DNA of 64,000 nt from Limibacterium fermenti (GCF_041902845.1 NZ_CP159486.1:2542001-2606000), one strand, 5' to 3'; shown: positions 1-10,596, numbered from the stretch's first letter. Program-made: numbers and translations. The notes: a model not told the origin generated them from the sequence alone.

Positions 1-1
1 G

Positions 2-3000
2 CAAGTTCTAACGGAAATAGAAAAACAAACCGGTTATTTATTTGTATATGACAAGAACGAAGTGGATTTGAATAAACGGGTGACTCTCCGGGCAAAGAAC
101 GAATCGGTAAAAGAAGTTTTGAACGACCTTTTTGCTCAAACCGATATTGTATCCGCCATCGAAGGCCGCAACATCGTATTGATGAAAAAAGACCGTTCGT
201 CATCGACTTCTACGGTTCAGCAACAAAATCGGAAAACAGTTACCGGGCAGGTTTTAGATGGAAATAACCAGCCTGTTATCGGAGCGAACATCATAGAAGA
301 AGGGGCGCCCTCTAACGGCACCATAACCGATATCGACGGGTACTTTTCGTTACAAGTAGCAGAAGATGCCATCCTTAAAATATCCTATATAGGTTATCTC
401 AGTCAAGATATTCCGGTTTCAGAAAAGAATAACGTGAGCGTTATCTTACAGGAAGACACCAAAATACTGGATGAGATAGTTGTTGTCGGATATGGCACTC
501 GTCAACGTAGGAGCATTACAGGTGCAATAGATCAAGTGAATTCGGATGTTTTCGAGAACAGGCCTGTCGCCAACGCCGTGCAAGCATTGCAAGGAGCTTC
601 TGCGAACCTTATCATTCAACAAAGGAATATGAATCCGAACGACAATACAATGAGCATAAATATTCGCGGCGTTAGCACAATGGGAAACAATGACCCGCTT
701 ATTGTAATTGATGGACTTATTTCCCGTTCTGAAACGTTGAATAATTTAAACCCGAATGATATTGAAAATATTTCCGTACTGAAAGATGCGGGAAGTGCGG
801 CTATATATGGTTCCCGGTCAGCGAACGGCGTTATCCTGGTTACGACAAAGAAGGGTGCGAAATCAGACAAACCGATTGTTACTTTCAGCGGAATGTTAGG
901 CTACGAAAATCCCGATATCTTATACCAACCGGTAAAAGGATGGGAAAATGCCATGTACCGCAATCAGGCGAATATGAATAGTGGTGGGTCTCCGGCATAT
1001 ACCCCCGCACAAATCCGTGACTTGTATGAGCATCAGAGCGAAGAATATTGGTATCTGGATAAAATCATGCAGAAAGGGCTCCAACAGAATTATAACCTCA
1101 ACGTTTCCGGGGGAACGGGAAACTCTACTTATATGGTTTCCGCCGGCTACTTAAATCAGGAAAGTAATTTTGTAGGAAACTTCGGAATAGAACGATACAA
1201 CTTCCGCAGCAATCTTAGTACGGAATACGGCCGTTTTAAATTTAGTTCCATCATGGCTTATAACCGCAAAAACGAGCGTACGGTTGCCGGCGGAACAGGA
1301 AATGTGATTATCAATTCATCCCGTATACCACCTTACTATTATTATCAATTTGAAGAAAACGGAAAATGGTTGGTTAACGAAGCTATCGGCGACGATAACA
1401 CGATGGCTTATCTGAAAGACGGAGGGTATGAAAAGAAAGATGAAGACAACTTTATCGGTAGTTTAAACTTGGAAGTAAAACTCATCGAAGGATTAACCGC
1501 AAAAGGATTAGTCGGGTTGGACTTGACTCAGCATCATCGTTTTCGTAGAGATAAAAGGGTTCCTCTTTATGCCTCGGGATCGCAAGAAACAACAGAACTA
1601 TATATTCATCCCAATAGGATGACTGAAGATTACAATAGTAAAAGACATACATTAAGTACGCAGTTCCTATTAGATTTCAATCGCACTTTTAATTCGGCGC
1701 ATAATGTCTCGGGATTATTAGGAGTATCCAACGAATCCTATACATTTAAGGCAAGCCGGATCGCGTGGGAAAGAACCGATGAAGACCTGGGACTTCCGAC
1801 GACGGATGAAGCGATACAAAATAAAGATAACAAGAATACAAACGGCGACACAGACCAAACGAGTATCACCTCCTTATTCGGGCGGGCAGGGTATAATTAC
1901 CGGGATAAATATTACGGCGAGGTTTCGTTCCGTTACGATGGCTCATCCAAATTCGATAAAAATCATCGATGGGGGTTCTTCCCTTCATTTTCGGGTGGAT
2001 GGAGGCTTTCGGAAGAAAGTTTCATGCAAGCGTACAAGGAAAAAGCAGGAGATTTAAAGTTACGAGCTTCTTATGGTATATTGGGAAATCAGAACGTAGA
2101 CAATTATTCGTATCTGACCTCATACGAATTAGATCCCAATTCGTATGTTTTCAATAATATTTCGCTTCCGGGAGTAAAATATAAATACGGGAATCCCCTA
2201 TTGACATGGGAAAAAGCCGCAAACTTTAATATTGGTCTCGATGGTACATTTCTCAATAACAATCTGTTCATCGCATTAGATTATTTTAATAAAACGACGT
2301 GGGATATCCTTTTAGCACCCGTAGTATCTTCTGTCTTCGGAGGATCTCAAGCCACCGAAAATGCCGGCAGAATGAGAAATCGCGGATGGGAATTAACAGC
2401 GAATTATAAATTGAATTCGGGCGAATTCCGCCATAATTTTAATCTAAACATTTCCGATTCAAAAAACAAAGTGGTTGATTTCGGAGGAAAAGAGGATATT
2501 CATTCAAATGATGAATTGTATAAATTGATTCGCGAGGGTGAAGCATTAGGCTCGTACTACGGGTTAAAAACCGACGGCCTCTTCCAAAGTTATGAAGAAA
2601 TCGCCAACAGTGCCGTTCCTATCGGAGTTGTGGCACAACCGGGAGACGTAAAATATTTAGATCAAAATAATGATGACATCATCGATGACAAAGATCGGGT
2701 GGTATTGGGAAACGCTTTTCCAAGATATACATTCGGTTTTACGTATGATGTCGCTTGGAAAGATTTCGATCTTCGGATTTTCCTTCAAGGAACAGGAAAA
2801 CGGGAAATGTTTGTTCGTGGAGAATTAATCGAACCGTTCCACTCCAACTATTCATATGCGATCTACCAACATCAACTGGATTTTTGGACACCGACCAATC
2901 CCGATGCCAGATGGCCCCGTTTAGTTGCTCCTAGCACGCCATCGAGTACTAATAACTGGAAACAAAAAGGCTCCGATATTTATCTTTTAAGCGGCGCTTA

Positions 3001-3250
3001 CCTCCGAGTAAAAAATATTCAACTGGGATATACGTTGCCTAAACATGTAACCAAACGATTCGGAGTAGAAAAATTGCGTTTAAACGTCAATGCTCAAAAT
3101 CCGCTGACGTTTTCTAAAAATTCGTTTATCGATCCGGAATCTTCGGAATTCGGCAATAATATGGGAGGCATCGGCGGCGTAGGTGCAAACAGCGCCCGTA
3201 ATTATCCTACTTTAGTATATTATGGATTCGGAATAGATCTTGAATTTTAA
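2..3250 (+). CDS. SusC-like TonB-dependent outer-membrane receptor, 5' end cut by window
   Basis: Imports glycan fragments through a TonB-powered 22-strand barrel with its SusD partner just downstream. The frame is open from base 2 with no start in view; the first GTG at 62 is inside an STN (secretin/TonB N-terminal) domain, so the true start lies upstream of the window. After the STN come a carboxypeptidase-regulatory-like domain (TVTGQVLDGNNQPVIGAN), the DEIVVVGYGT TonB-linked motif, a plug domain (VIDGLI, SVLKDAGSAAIYGSRSANGVILVTTKKG) and the barrel, ending in an aromatic residue (GIDLEF), as outer-membrane barrels do. The STN domain implies that the receptor signals to a FecR-type anti-sigma factor, which must lie upstream. 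Only the substrate is inferred, from the mannan enzymes downstream. Confidence 0.95.
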   Translation, partial: QVLTEIEKQTGYLFVYDKNEVDLNKRVTLRAKNESVKEVLNDLFAQTDIVSAIEGRNIVLMKKDRSSSTSTVQQQNRKTVTGQVLDGNNQPVIGANIIEEGAPSNGTITDIDGYFSLQVAEDAILKISYIGYLSQDIPVSEKNNVSVILQEDTKILDEIVVVGYGTRQRRSITGAIDQVNSDVFENRPVANAVQALQGASANLIIQQRNMNPNDNTMSINIRGVSTMGNNDPLIVIDGLISRSETLNNLNPNDIENISVLKDAGSAAIYGSRSANGVILVTTKKGAKSDKPIVTFSGMLGYENPDILYQPVKGWENAMYRNQANMNSGGSPAYTPAQIRDLYEHQSEEYWYLDKIMQKGLQQNYNLNVSGGTGNSTYMVSAGYLNQESNFVGNFGIERYNFRSNLSTEYGRFKFSSIMAYNRKNERTVAGGTGNVIINSSRIPPYYYYQFEENGKWLVNEAIGDDNTMAYLKDGGYEKKDEDNFIGSLNLEVKLIEGLTAKGLVGLDLTQHHRFRRDKRVPLYASGSQETTELYIHPNRMTEDYNSKRHTLSTQFLLDFNRTFNSAHNVSGLLGVSNESYTFKASRIAWERTDEDLGLPTTDEAIQNKDNKNTNGDTDQTSITSLFGRAGYNYRDKYYGEVSFRYDGSSKFDKNHRWGFFPSFSGGWRLSEESFMQAYKEKAGDLKLRASYGILGNQNVDNYSYLTSYELDPNSYVFNNISLPGVKYKYGNPLLTWEKAANFNIGLDGTFLNNNLFIALDYFNKTTWDILLAPVVSSVFGGSQATENAGRMRNRGWELTANYKLNSGEFRHNFNLNISDSKNKVVDFGGKEDIHSNDELYKLIREGEALGSYYGLKTDGLFQSYEEIANSAVPIGVVAQPGDVKYLDQNNDDIIDDKDRVVLGNAFPRYTFGFTYDVAWKDFDLRIFLQGTGKREMFVRGELIEPFHSNYSYAIYQHQLDFWTPTNPDARWPRLVAPSTPSSTNNWKQKGSDIYLLSGAYLRVKNIQLGYTLPKHVTKRFGVEKLRLNVNAQNPLTFSKNSFIDPESSEFGNNMGGIGGVGANSARNYPTLVYYGFGIDLEF

Positions 3251-3253
3251 TAA

Positions 3254-4879
3254 ATGTACAACATTATGAGAAAAAAATATTCAATTATTATAGGTATATG
3301 TATGGTCCTTGCCCTATTTATTTCGTGCAACGACCTGGATTTAGCTCCTACAAATAAATTTACCGACCCTACTTATTGGACATCCACAGAGAAAGCATCC
3401 GCAGTATTAAATAAAGCATACCAACAGATGTTTGGAGCCAATTACTTTTTTGCAAATGAAAAACTTTCGGACAATCTTTATGAAGGACGGGGTAGTTCGG
3501 ATGAAAAGACCATTACTTCCGGACAAGCCGATGCAGCGTTGGGACGTTTTGCGAATGAATGGAAAGATAGTTACGAAGGAATTAAAACATGCCACATCTT
3601 TCTGGAAAATGTAGACAGAGTGCCCGCCATGGATGAAACATTGAAGGAAAGGATGAAAGCGGAGGCTCGTTTTATCCGTGCTTTTCTGTTCAACCGGTTG
3701 GCCTCTCATTACGGCGATATACCTTTGTTTGACCGAAGCTTGACGTTACAGGAGGCAAATAATGTAGAGCGTACGCCAAAATCGGAGGTGCTAAAATTTG
3801 TACGGGACGAACTGAATGCTATCGTTTCTATTCTCCCCACAAAACAGGAATATAAGGAAAAAGACCAGGGTAGAATTACTCAAGGAGCGGTTATGACCTT
3901 GTTGGCTCGTACGTATCTATACGAAAACGATTGGACAAACGTGGCTTCCATTTGCGAAAAAATTATAAATGGCGAATTTGGAAAATATGAATTATTCCCC
4001 AGCTATGAAGGGCTCTTTCTCCCGGAAAACGAATATAACAACGAAGTTATCCTTGACCTCGGTTATACATTGGAATTAAGGACATGGTCGGAATACTACG
4101 ATGCCATTCCTCTCACTGAGGGGGGCCGTATCAACGGTTTTGCTCCTACTCAGGAATTGGTAGACGACTATGTAATGAAGAACGGAAAAACCATTAATGA
4201 AGAAGGATCGGGATATAATGAAAATGCTCCCTATGCCAACAGAGATCCTCGTTTCGACGCCACTATCGTGTATCATGGATACAAATGGAGAAAAGAGAAC
4301 GGTTCGGTTTCGACCATTTACATCAGGCCGGGATCTGCGGAAGAAGCCGGAGAAACAGATAAGAGGGACGAATATGCCGGTCCGGGACAGAATGCCACGC
4401 CGACAGGATATTATCTCCGAAAATATTACGACCCGACTGCGCCGGAAGGAATGGCTGCCGGACTCAATTTGATATTGATGCGATATGCGGATGTATTATT
4501 AATGTATGCTGAAGCGAAAAATGAACTGGGACAAATGAACGAGACGATTTGGAACCAAACGATTCGACCGATACGTGAACGCGCCGGGTTTACCGATGCT
4601 TCTGCACTCAACTTCCCGGCTTCGAAGCTACAGGAAATTATTCGCCGCGAACGCCGTTCGGAATTAGCGATAGAAGGCTTAAGATTGTTCGACATCCGCC
4701 GCTGGAAACTGATCGAAACCGTACTGAACATTCGTCCCCGGGGAGATCGCTTCGGAGCAAATAACACGCACATCCTTCTTGATCAAAGGAAGTTCAACAA
4801 AGATCGCGATTATTTATTCGCTATTCCCCAATCACAACGGGATATCGATAAAAACCTTACCCAAAATCCGGGATATTAA
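3254..4879 (+). CDS. SusD/RagB-like glycan-binding outer-membrane lipoprotein
   Basis: Surface lipoprotein that caps the SusC barrel and binds glycan. An N-terminal hydrophobic signal ends in a lipobox-like LALFISC. The SusD family features are visible: the N-terminal DLAPTNKFTDPTYWTS segment, TPR-like helices (ARFIRAFLFNRLASHYGDIPLF), and the C-terminal RRERRSELAIEGLRLFDIRRWK signature and IPQSQRDIDKNLTQNPGY ending. At 541 aa it is of usual family length. It starts 3 bp after the SusC stop, so the two are cotranscribed. The second ATG, four codons in (3266, MRKKYS), is an equally possible start. Confidence 0.95.
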   Translation: MYNIMRKKYSIIIGICMVLALFISCNDLDLAPTNKFTDPTYWTSTEKASAVLNKAYQQMFGANYFFANEKLSDNLYEGRGSSDEKTITSGQADAALGRFANEWKDSYEGIKTCHIFLENVDRVPAMDETLKERMKAEARFIRAFLFNRLASHYGDIPLFDRSLTLQEANNVERTPKSEVLKFVRDELNAIVSILPTKQEYKEKDQGRITQGAVMTLLARTYLYENDWTNVASICEKIINGEFGKYELFPSYEGLFLPENEYNNEVILDLGYTLELRTWSEYYDAIPLTEGGRINGFAPTQELVDDYVMKNGKTINEEGSGYNENAPYANRDPRFDATIVYHGYKWRKENGSVSTIYIRPGSAEEAGETDKRDEYAGPGQNATPTGYYLRKYYDPTAPEGMAAGLNLILMRYADVLLMYAEAKNELGQMNETIWNQTIRPIRERAGFTDASALNFPASKLQEIIRRERRSELAIEGLRLFDIRRWKLIETVLNIRPRGDRFGANNTHILLDQRKFNKDRDYLFAIPQSQRDIDKNLTQNPGY

Positions 4880-4914
4880 TGAAAGTAACAGTTTTGAGTT
4901 TAAACAAAGAGTAT

Positions 4915-6039
4915 ATGAAAACAATAATAGTAAAAATAGTACTGTTCGCCTCTCTGTTTTTTGCTTTTGCAGCATGCAGCAACGACGGCGAAGTACGCGA
5001 GACGGACGTAACAGCCGTAAAAAAGCTCTATGAACCGAACGATGGAAGGGCCATTATCCTAAAAGCCTCCGACAATGCTTCGGTGTACTTCGAATGGGAG
5101 CCGGCCAGAGCCGAAGATAACGGAGGGGTATTGTATGAAGTAGCCTTCGACAAACAGGACGGAGATTTTTCAAATCCGGTTTATCTGTTGGCTTCGGATG
5201 ATAACGGCGCTGCCACCTCTGCGACAATAAAGCATAAAGATTTGAACAGGATAGCCGCTTTGGCCGGCATTGAATCAGCTCAACAGGGAACACTAAAATG
5301 GACGGTTTATTCTTCGAAATCGTATAAAGCGGTAAAAGCGGAGGAGGAACGGACATTGATACTCACCCGTTTGGCCGGATTCGCCGAGATTCCTGAACAG
5401 CTATATATTACCGGTGATGCAACAGAAGCCGGCGAAAATTTGGCGGAAGCCCTTATCATGAAGAAAACGGATAAGGGAATATTCGAAATCTATACGAAAC
5501 TGACGGAAGGGAAAACATTTAAGTTTGTCAGCAGCACGAACGGAACGCCCGAAGAATATTCCGTTGACGGAGAAAAAATCGTATTAGGAGGAACAAATAC
5601 CGTTGCAAAAACCGGCATTTATAAATATTATCTGGATTTCAATATAGGCGCTTTCACCATGAAGGAAGTAACGAAAGTAAGTTTGTTCCTGAACTGGTCT
5701 CAAAAGAAAATAGAATTACCCTATAAAGGATTGGGGTTATGGGAAGTGACGAACCAGAACATTACCGGACTTTCGGGAAATGACAATTCCGACGATCGAT
5801 ATAAATTCAGAATGGAGAGCTCCGCCGGTGAAACCGAATGGAGAGCGATAAGAAACGATAGCAAACCAACAGGTGATGCATCGTATTATTATATGGTCGA
5901 GAAAAACAATGTGGAGCAATGGACGGATAATGAAGTATGGAAGACGCCTTCAACCACCGGATGGAGCGATAAAACATACGATATCACTTTCTCGTTAAAT
6001 GCTCAGAGTGAATATACCCATAACTTAGTTATCAAATAA
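4915..6039 (+). CDS. SusE-like surface glycan-binding lipoprotein
   Basis: Probable outer-membrane lipoprotein that binds glycan beside the SusCD pair. The reading frame is open from an ATG at 4879 that overlaps the SusD stop, but the signal peptide starts properly at the ATG at 4915 (MKTIIVKIVLFASLFFAFAAC, lipobox FAAC), which I chose. The remainder carries SusE-type beta-sandwich features: a DNASVYFEWEPA segment, a VYEVAFDKQDGDFS-like strand set, then LAGFAEIPEQLYITGDAT, the hallmark start of the SusE/SusF starch-binding-like domains. It is paralogous to the next gene over its whole length. The ligand (mannan) is inferred from context. Confidence 0.85.
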   Translation: MKTIIVKIVLFASLFFAFAACSNDGEVRETDVTAVKKLYEPNDGRAIILKASDNASVYFEWEPARAEDNGGVLYEVAFDKQDGDFSNPVYLLASDDNGAATSATIKHKDLNRIAALAGIESAQQGTLKWTVYSSKSYKAVKAEEERTLILTRLAGFAEIPEQLYITGDATEAGENLAEALIMKKTDKGIFEIYTKLTEGKTFKFVSSTNGTPEEYSVDGEKIVLGGTNTVAKTGIYKYYLDFNIGAFTMKEVTKVSLFLNWSQKKIELPYKGLGLWEVTNQNITGLSGNDNSDDRYKFRMESSAGETEWRAIRNDSKPTGDASYYYMVEKNNVEQWTDNEVWKTPSTTGWSDKTYDITFSLNAQSEYTHNLVIK

Positions 6040-6052
6040 TAAAAGAAAGAGT

Positions 6053-7201
6053 ATGAAAACAATCGTAAATAAACTGATCTTTTTAGCTTCTTTCATCCTT
6101 ATCGCCACGGCATGTAACGATTCCATGGGGAAGCTCGACCATCGCCTGTCGGAGGTTAAAACGCTCATTGAGCCGGTTGAAGGGAAATCCATAGAATTAT
6201 CTCCTTCCGCCAATGCAGAACTCTATTTTGAATGGGAACGAACCAATGCGGCAGAAAGCGGCGCAGTAGTCTATCAGATAGCTTTCGACAAAAAGGACGG
6301 AGATTTTTCAGATCCCGTTTATGTGACTTCTTCCGATAATAACGGATTCCAGAATCATGCGACCATTTCCCATAAATTAATGAACAAAATTGCCGGGAAA
6401 ATAGGTATTAATCCTTCCGAATCAGGCACTTTTAAATGGACGGCCTTTTCTTTGAAAGGAACAAACGCTCTAAAAGCGGCGCAAGAACATTCCATTACGG
6501 TTACCCGGTTGGCCGGATTCGACGAAATACCGGACGATGTCTATTTAACGGGCGAAGGATCGGAAGCGGGAGATGACCTTTCGAAGGCATTAATAATGAA
6601 AGGCGTCTCATCGGGAAAATTTGAAATATATACTCAATTGACCGCTGGAAAACCGTACTTCTTCACGAATGCAAATTCGGGAACTCCTCTTCAATATTAT
6701 ACGGATAGCAAAGGAGTATTGAAGTTAGACGGTACGAGTACCGTTACAAAAACAGGTGTTTATAAAATCGAATTGGATTTCACGATCAGTTCTGCCGTCT
6801 ATAACGAAATAACCGGAGTAGGATTGTTCTTCAGTCCTGAAAACAAAGTTATCTTCCCGCTGAATTATATCGGAAAAGGTGTCTGGAAGGCATCCTCTCA
6901 ACCCGTTACTTTCAAACAGGAGGGTTGGGGACGTGATGAACGTTACAAATTCGTGACGACAAGAATCAACTCGAACGGCGAAGAATTTATCCAGATGATC
7001 GGTACATTAAACGACACCGACAGCCGCCCGAGCGCTGCAAGTCCCGAATCGTACTATTACGTAAAAGAAACCCCGACAAATCAATGGGATCAAAAATGGA
7101 AATTTGCCGGAGAAATGGACTTGGCTCTAGTCGATGTAACATTGTATATGCAGGCAGATAAACCGTATACCCATGAAATAAAAAAAGTGGGCAGCCAATA
7201 A
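6053..7201 (+). CDS. SusE/SusF-like surface glycan-binding lipoprotein, paralogue of the previous gene
   Basis: A 382-aa lipoprotein (signal ending LIATAC) following the previous gene by 13 bp. The two share the same order of elements: NAELYFEWERTNAAESGAVVYQIAFDKKDGDFSDPVYV, then TRLAGFDEIPDDVYLTGEGSEAGDDLSKALIMK and C-terminal carbohydrate-binding-like beta domains. The pair therefore looks like a tandem duplication that has diverged, as SusE and SusF are thought to have done. Expected role: holding mannan at the cell surface. No catalytic motif is seen. Confidence 0.85.
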   Translation: MKTIVNKLIFLASFILIATACNDSMGKLDHRLSEVKTLIEPVEGKSIELSPSANAELYFEWERTNAAESGAVVYQIAFDKKDGDFSDPVYVTSSDNNGFQNHATISHKLMNKIAGKIGINPSESGTFKWTAFSLKGTNALKAAQEHSITVTRLAGFDEIPDDVYLTGEGSEAGDDLSKALIMKGVSSGKFEIYTQLTAGKPYFFTNANSGTPLQYYTDSKGVLKLDGTSTVTKTGVYKIELDFTISSAVYNEITGVGLFFSPENKVIFPLNYIGKGVWKASSQPVTFKQEGWGRDERYKFVTTRINSNGEEFIQMIGTLNDTDSRPSAASPESYYYVKETPTNQWDQKWKFAGEMDLALVDVTLYMQADKPYTHEIKKVGSQ

Positions 7202-7226
7202 AACGGTTAATAATTAAAACTATCTG

Positions 7227-7282
7227 AAAAGGTTGCCTGAAAATGAAATTTACATCCATTTAATTCATTCAGGCAACCTTTT
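7227..7282 (+). terminator. Long perfect inverted repeat between the Sus-type genes and the enzyme genes
   Basis: AAAAGGTTGCCTGAA at 7227-7241 pairs exactly with TTCAGGCAACCTTTT at 7268-7282, 15 bp with a 26-nt loop. The final TTTT is part of the stem. It lies 25 bp after the SusE-like stop and 23 bp before the GH92 start, so it could be a partial terminator or an mRNA processing/stability element that keeps the binding proteins more abundant than the enzymes. Confidence 0.7.
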
Positions 7283-7305
7283 AAATGTAAAATAAAGTAT
7301 ATTTT

Positions 7306-9444
7306 ATGAAACGGAATATTATTCTAATTCTATCAATACTGTTTTTTTGTAATCATCTGCCCGGACAACAACCACGGACTCATTACGTCAATCCTTTTTT
7401 AGGCACGGCGACTCTTTGGGACGCGAACGATTTGGGCTACACCCCTACCCGTCGTACATGGGGGGCAGAAGTATTTCCCGGCGCCTCTTTACCGAATGCC
7501 ATGGTGCAGGTAAGTCCCGTCACATTATTCGGAAGCGGATCGGGATACCAATACGAAGACTCCGTCATTTATGCGTTTACGCATACCAACAAAGGCCACT
7601 GGAACTTATGCCATGTGCCTTTATTGCCGGTGACGGGAAAGGTGTCTCCCGACAACTACCAATCTCCTTACACGCATAGTAACGAATCGGCACATCCGGG
7701 TTACTATCAAGTTTTTTTAGAACGATACGGAATAAATGTCGAATTAACGTCTACCCTTCGGTGCGCTTATCACAAATATACCTACAAGAAGGGGGATCAC
7801 ATTCAACTATTGGCCGATTTATCCAAATCGAATGAACGGGTAAGGGATTGGCACATCGAAAAAACAGGGAAAAATGTTTTTACCGGATTTCAGGAAACGG
7901 GAGAAAAAATTTATTTTTATGCCGTTTCCAATTATGGTATCTCGACGGTTCAATCATTGGGCAAAGACAAAAACATCGTCTCTTTAGTCGACTTTGTTCA
8001 AGACAACGCGGCTCGACCGTTGGAGCTAAAGATCGGTTTTTCTTTTGTGAGTATTGAAAATGCAAAAGAAAATCTTTCTAAAGAAATAGCCGGAAAAAGT
8101 TTCGCTCAAATACAAACGGAAGCTCAGGAAACATGGGAAGCGTTATTGTCGAAAATCGACGTATCGGGAGGGAGTGAAGAGCAGTACGAAACATTCTATT
8201 CCTCCTTGTACCGGTCATTTTTATGGCCAGCACTTCGAAGCGATGGAAACGGTGAATATGTTGATGTAAACGGCAAAGTAGCAAACAACGGATTCCGTTA
8301 TTATACCAATCCTTCGTTTTGGGACGATTATCGGAATAAGCTGATATTATTGGGAATACTATCTCCCGATGTGGCAGCGGACGTAATCAACTCCATCACC
8401 GATAAAGGAGAGAAAAAAGGATTCATGCCCACCTTTTTCCATGGCGACCATGCCTCCGTTTTTGTGGCCGGAACGTATTTAAGAGGCATCCGGGGGTTCG
8501 ATATCGAACGAGCTTACCGGCTGATTCTGAAAAATGCGACGATTGAAGGCGCCGAAGGACGGCCTTATTTGAATGAATATATCCGCAAAGGATATATCTC
8601 GGAGATGGATATTCCTCATCCCAAACTCGAGACCGTGGCCAAAGCGGCGGTTACCAAAACACAAGAGTATGCGTATGATGACTATGCCGTGGCATTGGTG
8701 GCTAAAGCGCTGAAAGATGAAAAGAATCACGCCTCGTTAATGGAACGGAGCAAGAATTACAAAAACTTGTTCGATCCTGCCACCGGGCATATGCGTCCTC
8801 GACTCGAGAACGGAGAATGGATTAAAAACTTCGATCCGCAAGTGCCGTATTATGAATATATGTACCGGGAAGCGAATGGCTGGCAATCGACCTTCTTCGC
8901 GCCCCACGATCCGGAGGGTCTGATCGGTTTATATCCCGACAAAAAAGCTTTTGAGGACAAGCTCGACTCGCTGTTCTCCATTCCGTGGAGAGGCTACGAA
9001 GCGCATAATCTGTCGGTTTTCATCGGTCAATATTGCCATGGCAACCAACCCGACCATAATTTTCCTTACTTATATTATTTTGTAGGCAAGCAAGAAAAGT
9101 CACAAGCCATCCTCGACCATATTATGAATCATTTTTACCGGATGGGGAAAGAAGGATTGTCATTGGCCGGCATGGACGATGCGGGAGAAATGTCATCGTG
9201 GTATGTACTGAACGCCATCGGGCTATATACTTTTTCGCCCGCCGACCCGGAATATATTGTTTCTGTTCCGCTGTTTAAGAAGACCACCCTTTGGCTCGGA
9301 GATGATGACAACTGTACGATCACAAAACAAAATTCCGGCACCAAAATAACCTCTATTATTTCCGGAGGAAAAAAAATAGACGGATATTTTATTACACATA
9401 ATGAATTGAAAAATAACAAGGACTTAATCATTCTAACAGAATAA
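7306..9444 (+). CDS. GH92 exo-alpha-mannosidase
   Basis: Predicted calcium-dependent inverting exo-alpha-mannosidase that trims mannose side chains. The 712-aa protein has a signal peptide (residues 1-20, no clear lipobox), then the GH92 N-terminal signature YVNPFLGTAT and the GASLPNAMVQVSP segment, and the (alpha/alpha)6 domain with SFWDDYRNKLILL, EYAYDDYAVALVAKAL, GQYCHGNQPDHNFPYLY and GMDDAGEMSSWYVLNAIGLY. The last motif replaces the more common GDEDNGQ form found in the second GH92 of this locus, so the two enzymes may differ in linkage preference (alpha-1,2, -1,3, -1,4 and others are known in the family). Periplasmic or surface location is inferred. Confidence 0.93.
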   Translation: MKRNIILILSILFFCNHLPGQQPRTHYVNPFLGTATLWDANDLGYTPTRRTWGAEVFPGASLPNAMVQVSPVTLFGSGSGYQYEDSVIYAFTHTNKGHWNLCHVPLLPVTGKVSPDNYQSPYTHSNESAHPGYYQVFLERYGINVELTSTLRCAYHKYTYKKGDHIQLLADLSKSNERVRDWHIEKTGKNVFTGFQETGEKIYFYAVSNYGISTVQSLGKDKNIVSLVDFVQDNAARPLELKIGFSFVSIENAKENLSKEIAGKSFAQIQTEAQETWEALLSKIDVSGGSEEQYETFYSSLYRSFLWPALRSDGNGEYVDVNGKVANNGFRYYTNPSFWDDYRNKLILLGILSPDVAADVINSITDKGEKKGFMPTFFHGDHASVFVAGTYLRGIRGFDIERAYRLILKNATIEGAEGRPYLNEYIRKGYISEMDIPHPKLETVAKAAVTKTQEYAYDDYAVALVAKALKDEKNHASLMERSKNYKNLFDPATGHMRPRLENGEWIKNFDPQVPYYEYMYREANGWQSTFFAPHDPEGLIGLYPDKKAFEDKLDSLFSIPWRGYEAHNLSVFIGQYCHGNQPDHNFPYLYYFVGKQEKSQAILDHIMNHFYRMGKEGLSLAGMDDAGEMSSWYVLNAIGLYTFSPADPEYIVSVPLFKKTTLWLGDDDNCTITKQNSGTKITSIISGGKKIDGYFITHNELKNNKDLIILTE

Positions 9445-9471
9445 CCAACGCGTAAAACTTATTATTACAAT

Positions 9472-10596
9472 ATGAAAAGAATAGTATACTTTGCTCTTAT
9501 AGGATTGCTTTTTGCAGCATGTAGTGAGAAAGACGAACCCACCCCCAACGGAGAAGACCCGTATCAAGTAAGTTGGGCGGCCGCGGCAGATAGTAGCAGC
9601 AAATCATTGGTAAATAATTTTTGGAATACTTCCGGCAACTATTTCAATAACAAAAGCGCACAAGACCTGTCATTCGGTTATTGGCCGCAAGCACACGGAC
9701 TGGATGTATTGGTAGACGCTTATAACCGGACAGGCGATTCGTTTTATAAAAATTATTTCGATAGATGGTATGAGGGCGTCCGTCAAAAGAACGGAAACAC
9801 TTTCGATAATCATTTCTACGACGATATGGAATGGATCGGCCTTGCGATGCTCCGCACGTACGATGCCACACAAGACACGAAATTTAAGGAGGCGGCATTG
9901 CAGATATGGGAATATATCAAGACCGGTTGGAGTGAAGAAACGGGAGGCGGCATTTATTGGAACAAAGAAAGGAAAAGCAAAAATGCCTGTTCCAATGGGC
10001 CTGCCTGCATCTTTGCCGCGCGCCTCTATCAACGGTTTAAAAATGAAGAAGACAAAGAGTGGGCTCTTAAAATTTACAATTGGGAAAAATCCGTCTTGTT
10101 TAATGCCAATAACGGTGCGGTATTCGATAATATAGAAATCGCCACCGGCAATACTAACAGAGACTGGATATTTACCTATAATCAAGGCACCTTCATCGGT
10201 TCTGCCGTAGAATTATACAAAATATTCAATGAAAAAGCTTATCTGAACGACGCTGTGTTGGCAGCAGATCATACGACAGGTAGCCTGGTTGACAATTCGA
10301 TTTTGAAAAGCGAAGGAACCGGCGACGGGGGACTTTTTAAAGGTATTTTCATCCGTTATTTTACAGAACTGATCCAACAAGACCGGTTGGACGCAACGGC
10401 AAAAAGACGGTATATCCAATTTATAAAACATAATGCCGAAACATTGTGGAAAGAGGGTACCACAAAACCCACCGTTTTATTCGGCCCGAATTGGAGGCAA
10501 AAGCCCGGTTCTACTACGGGATTAAGCGAACAGTTAAGTGGTAGCATGCTTGTAGAAGCGATGGCCTTGCTCGAGAGCAAAGAACTTCTGCCTTAA
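9472..10596 (+). CDS. GH76 endo-alpha-1,6-mannanase (lipoprotein)
   Basis: Family GH76 enzymes cut the alpha-1,6-mannan backbone inside the chain. The 374-aa protein has a lipobox (GLLFAAC, Cys17) and so is probably anchored in a membrane. The family signature of two adjacent catalytic aspartates is visible at residues 117-118 (HFYDDMEWIGLAML). GGGIYWNKERKSKNACSNGP, another GH76 hallmark, follows. It lies 27 bp after the GH92 gene. A lipoprotein signal with no retention evidence leaves open whether it acts on the cell surface or in the periplasm; surface GH76 enzymes start mannan attack in characterised Bacteroides. Confidence 0.93.
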   Translation: MKRIVYFALIGLLFAACSEKDEPTPNGEDPYQVSWAAAADSSSKSLVNNFWNTSGNYFNNKSAQDLSFGYWPQAHGLDVLVDAYNRTGDSFYKNYFDRWYEGVRQKNGNTFDNHFYDDMEWIGLAMLRTYDATQDTKFKEAALQIWEYIKTGWSEETGGGIYWNKERKSKNACSNGPACIFAARLYQRFKNEEDKEWALKIYNWEKSVLFNANNGAVFDNIEIATGNTNRDWIFTYNQGTFIGSAVELYKIFNEKAYLNDAVLAADHTTGSLVDNSILKSEGTGDGGLFKGIFIRYFTELIQQDRLDATAKRRYIQFIKHNAETLWKEGTTKPTVLFGPNWRQKPGSTTGLSEQLSGSMLVEAMALLESKELLP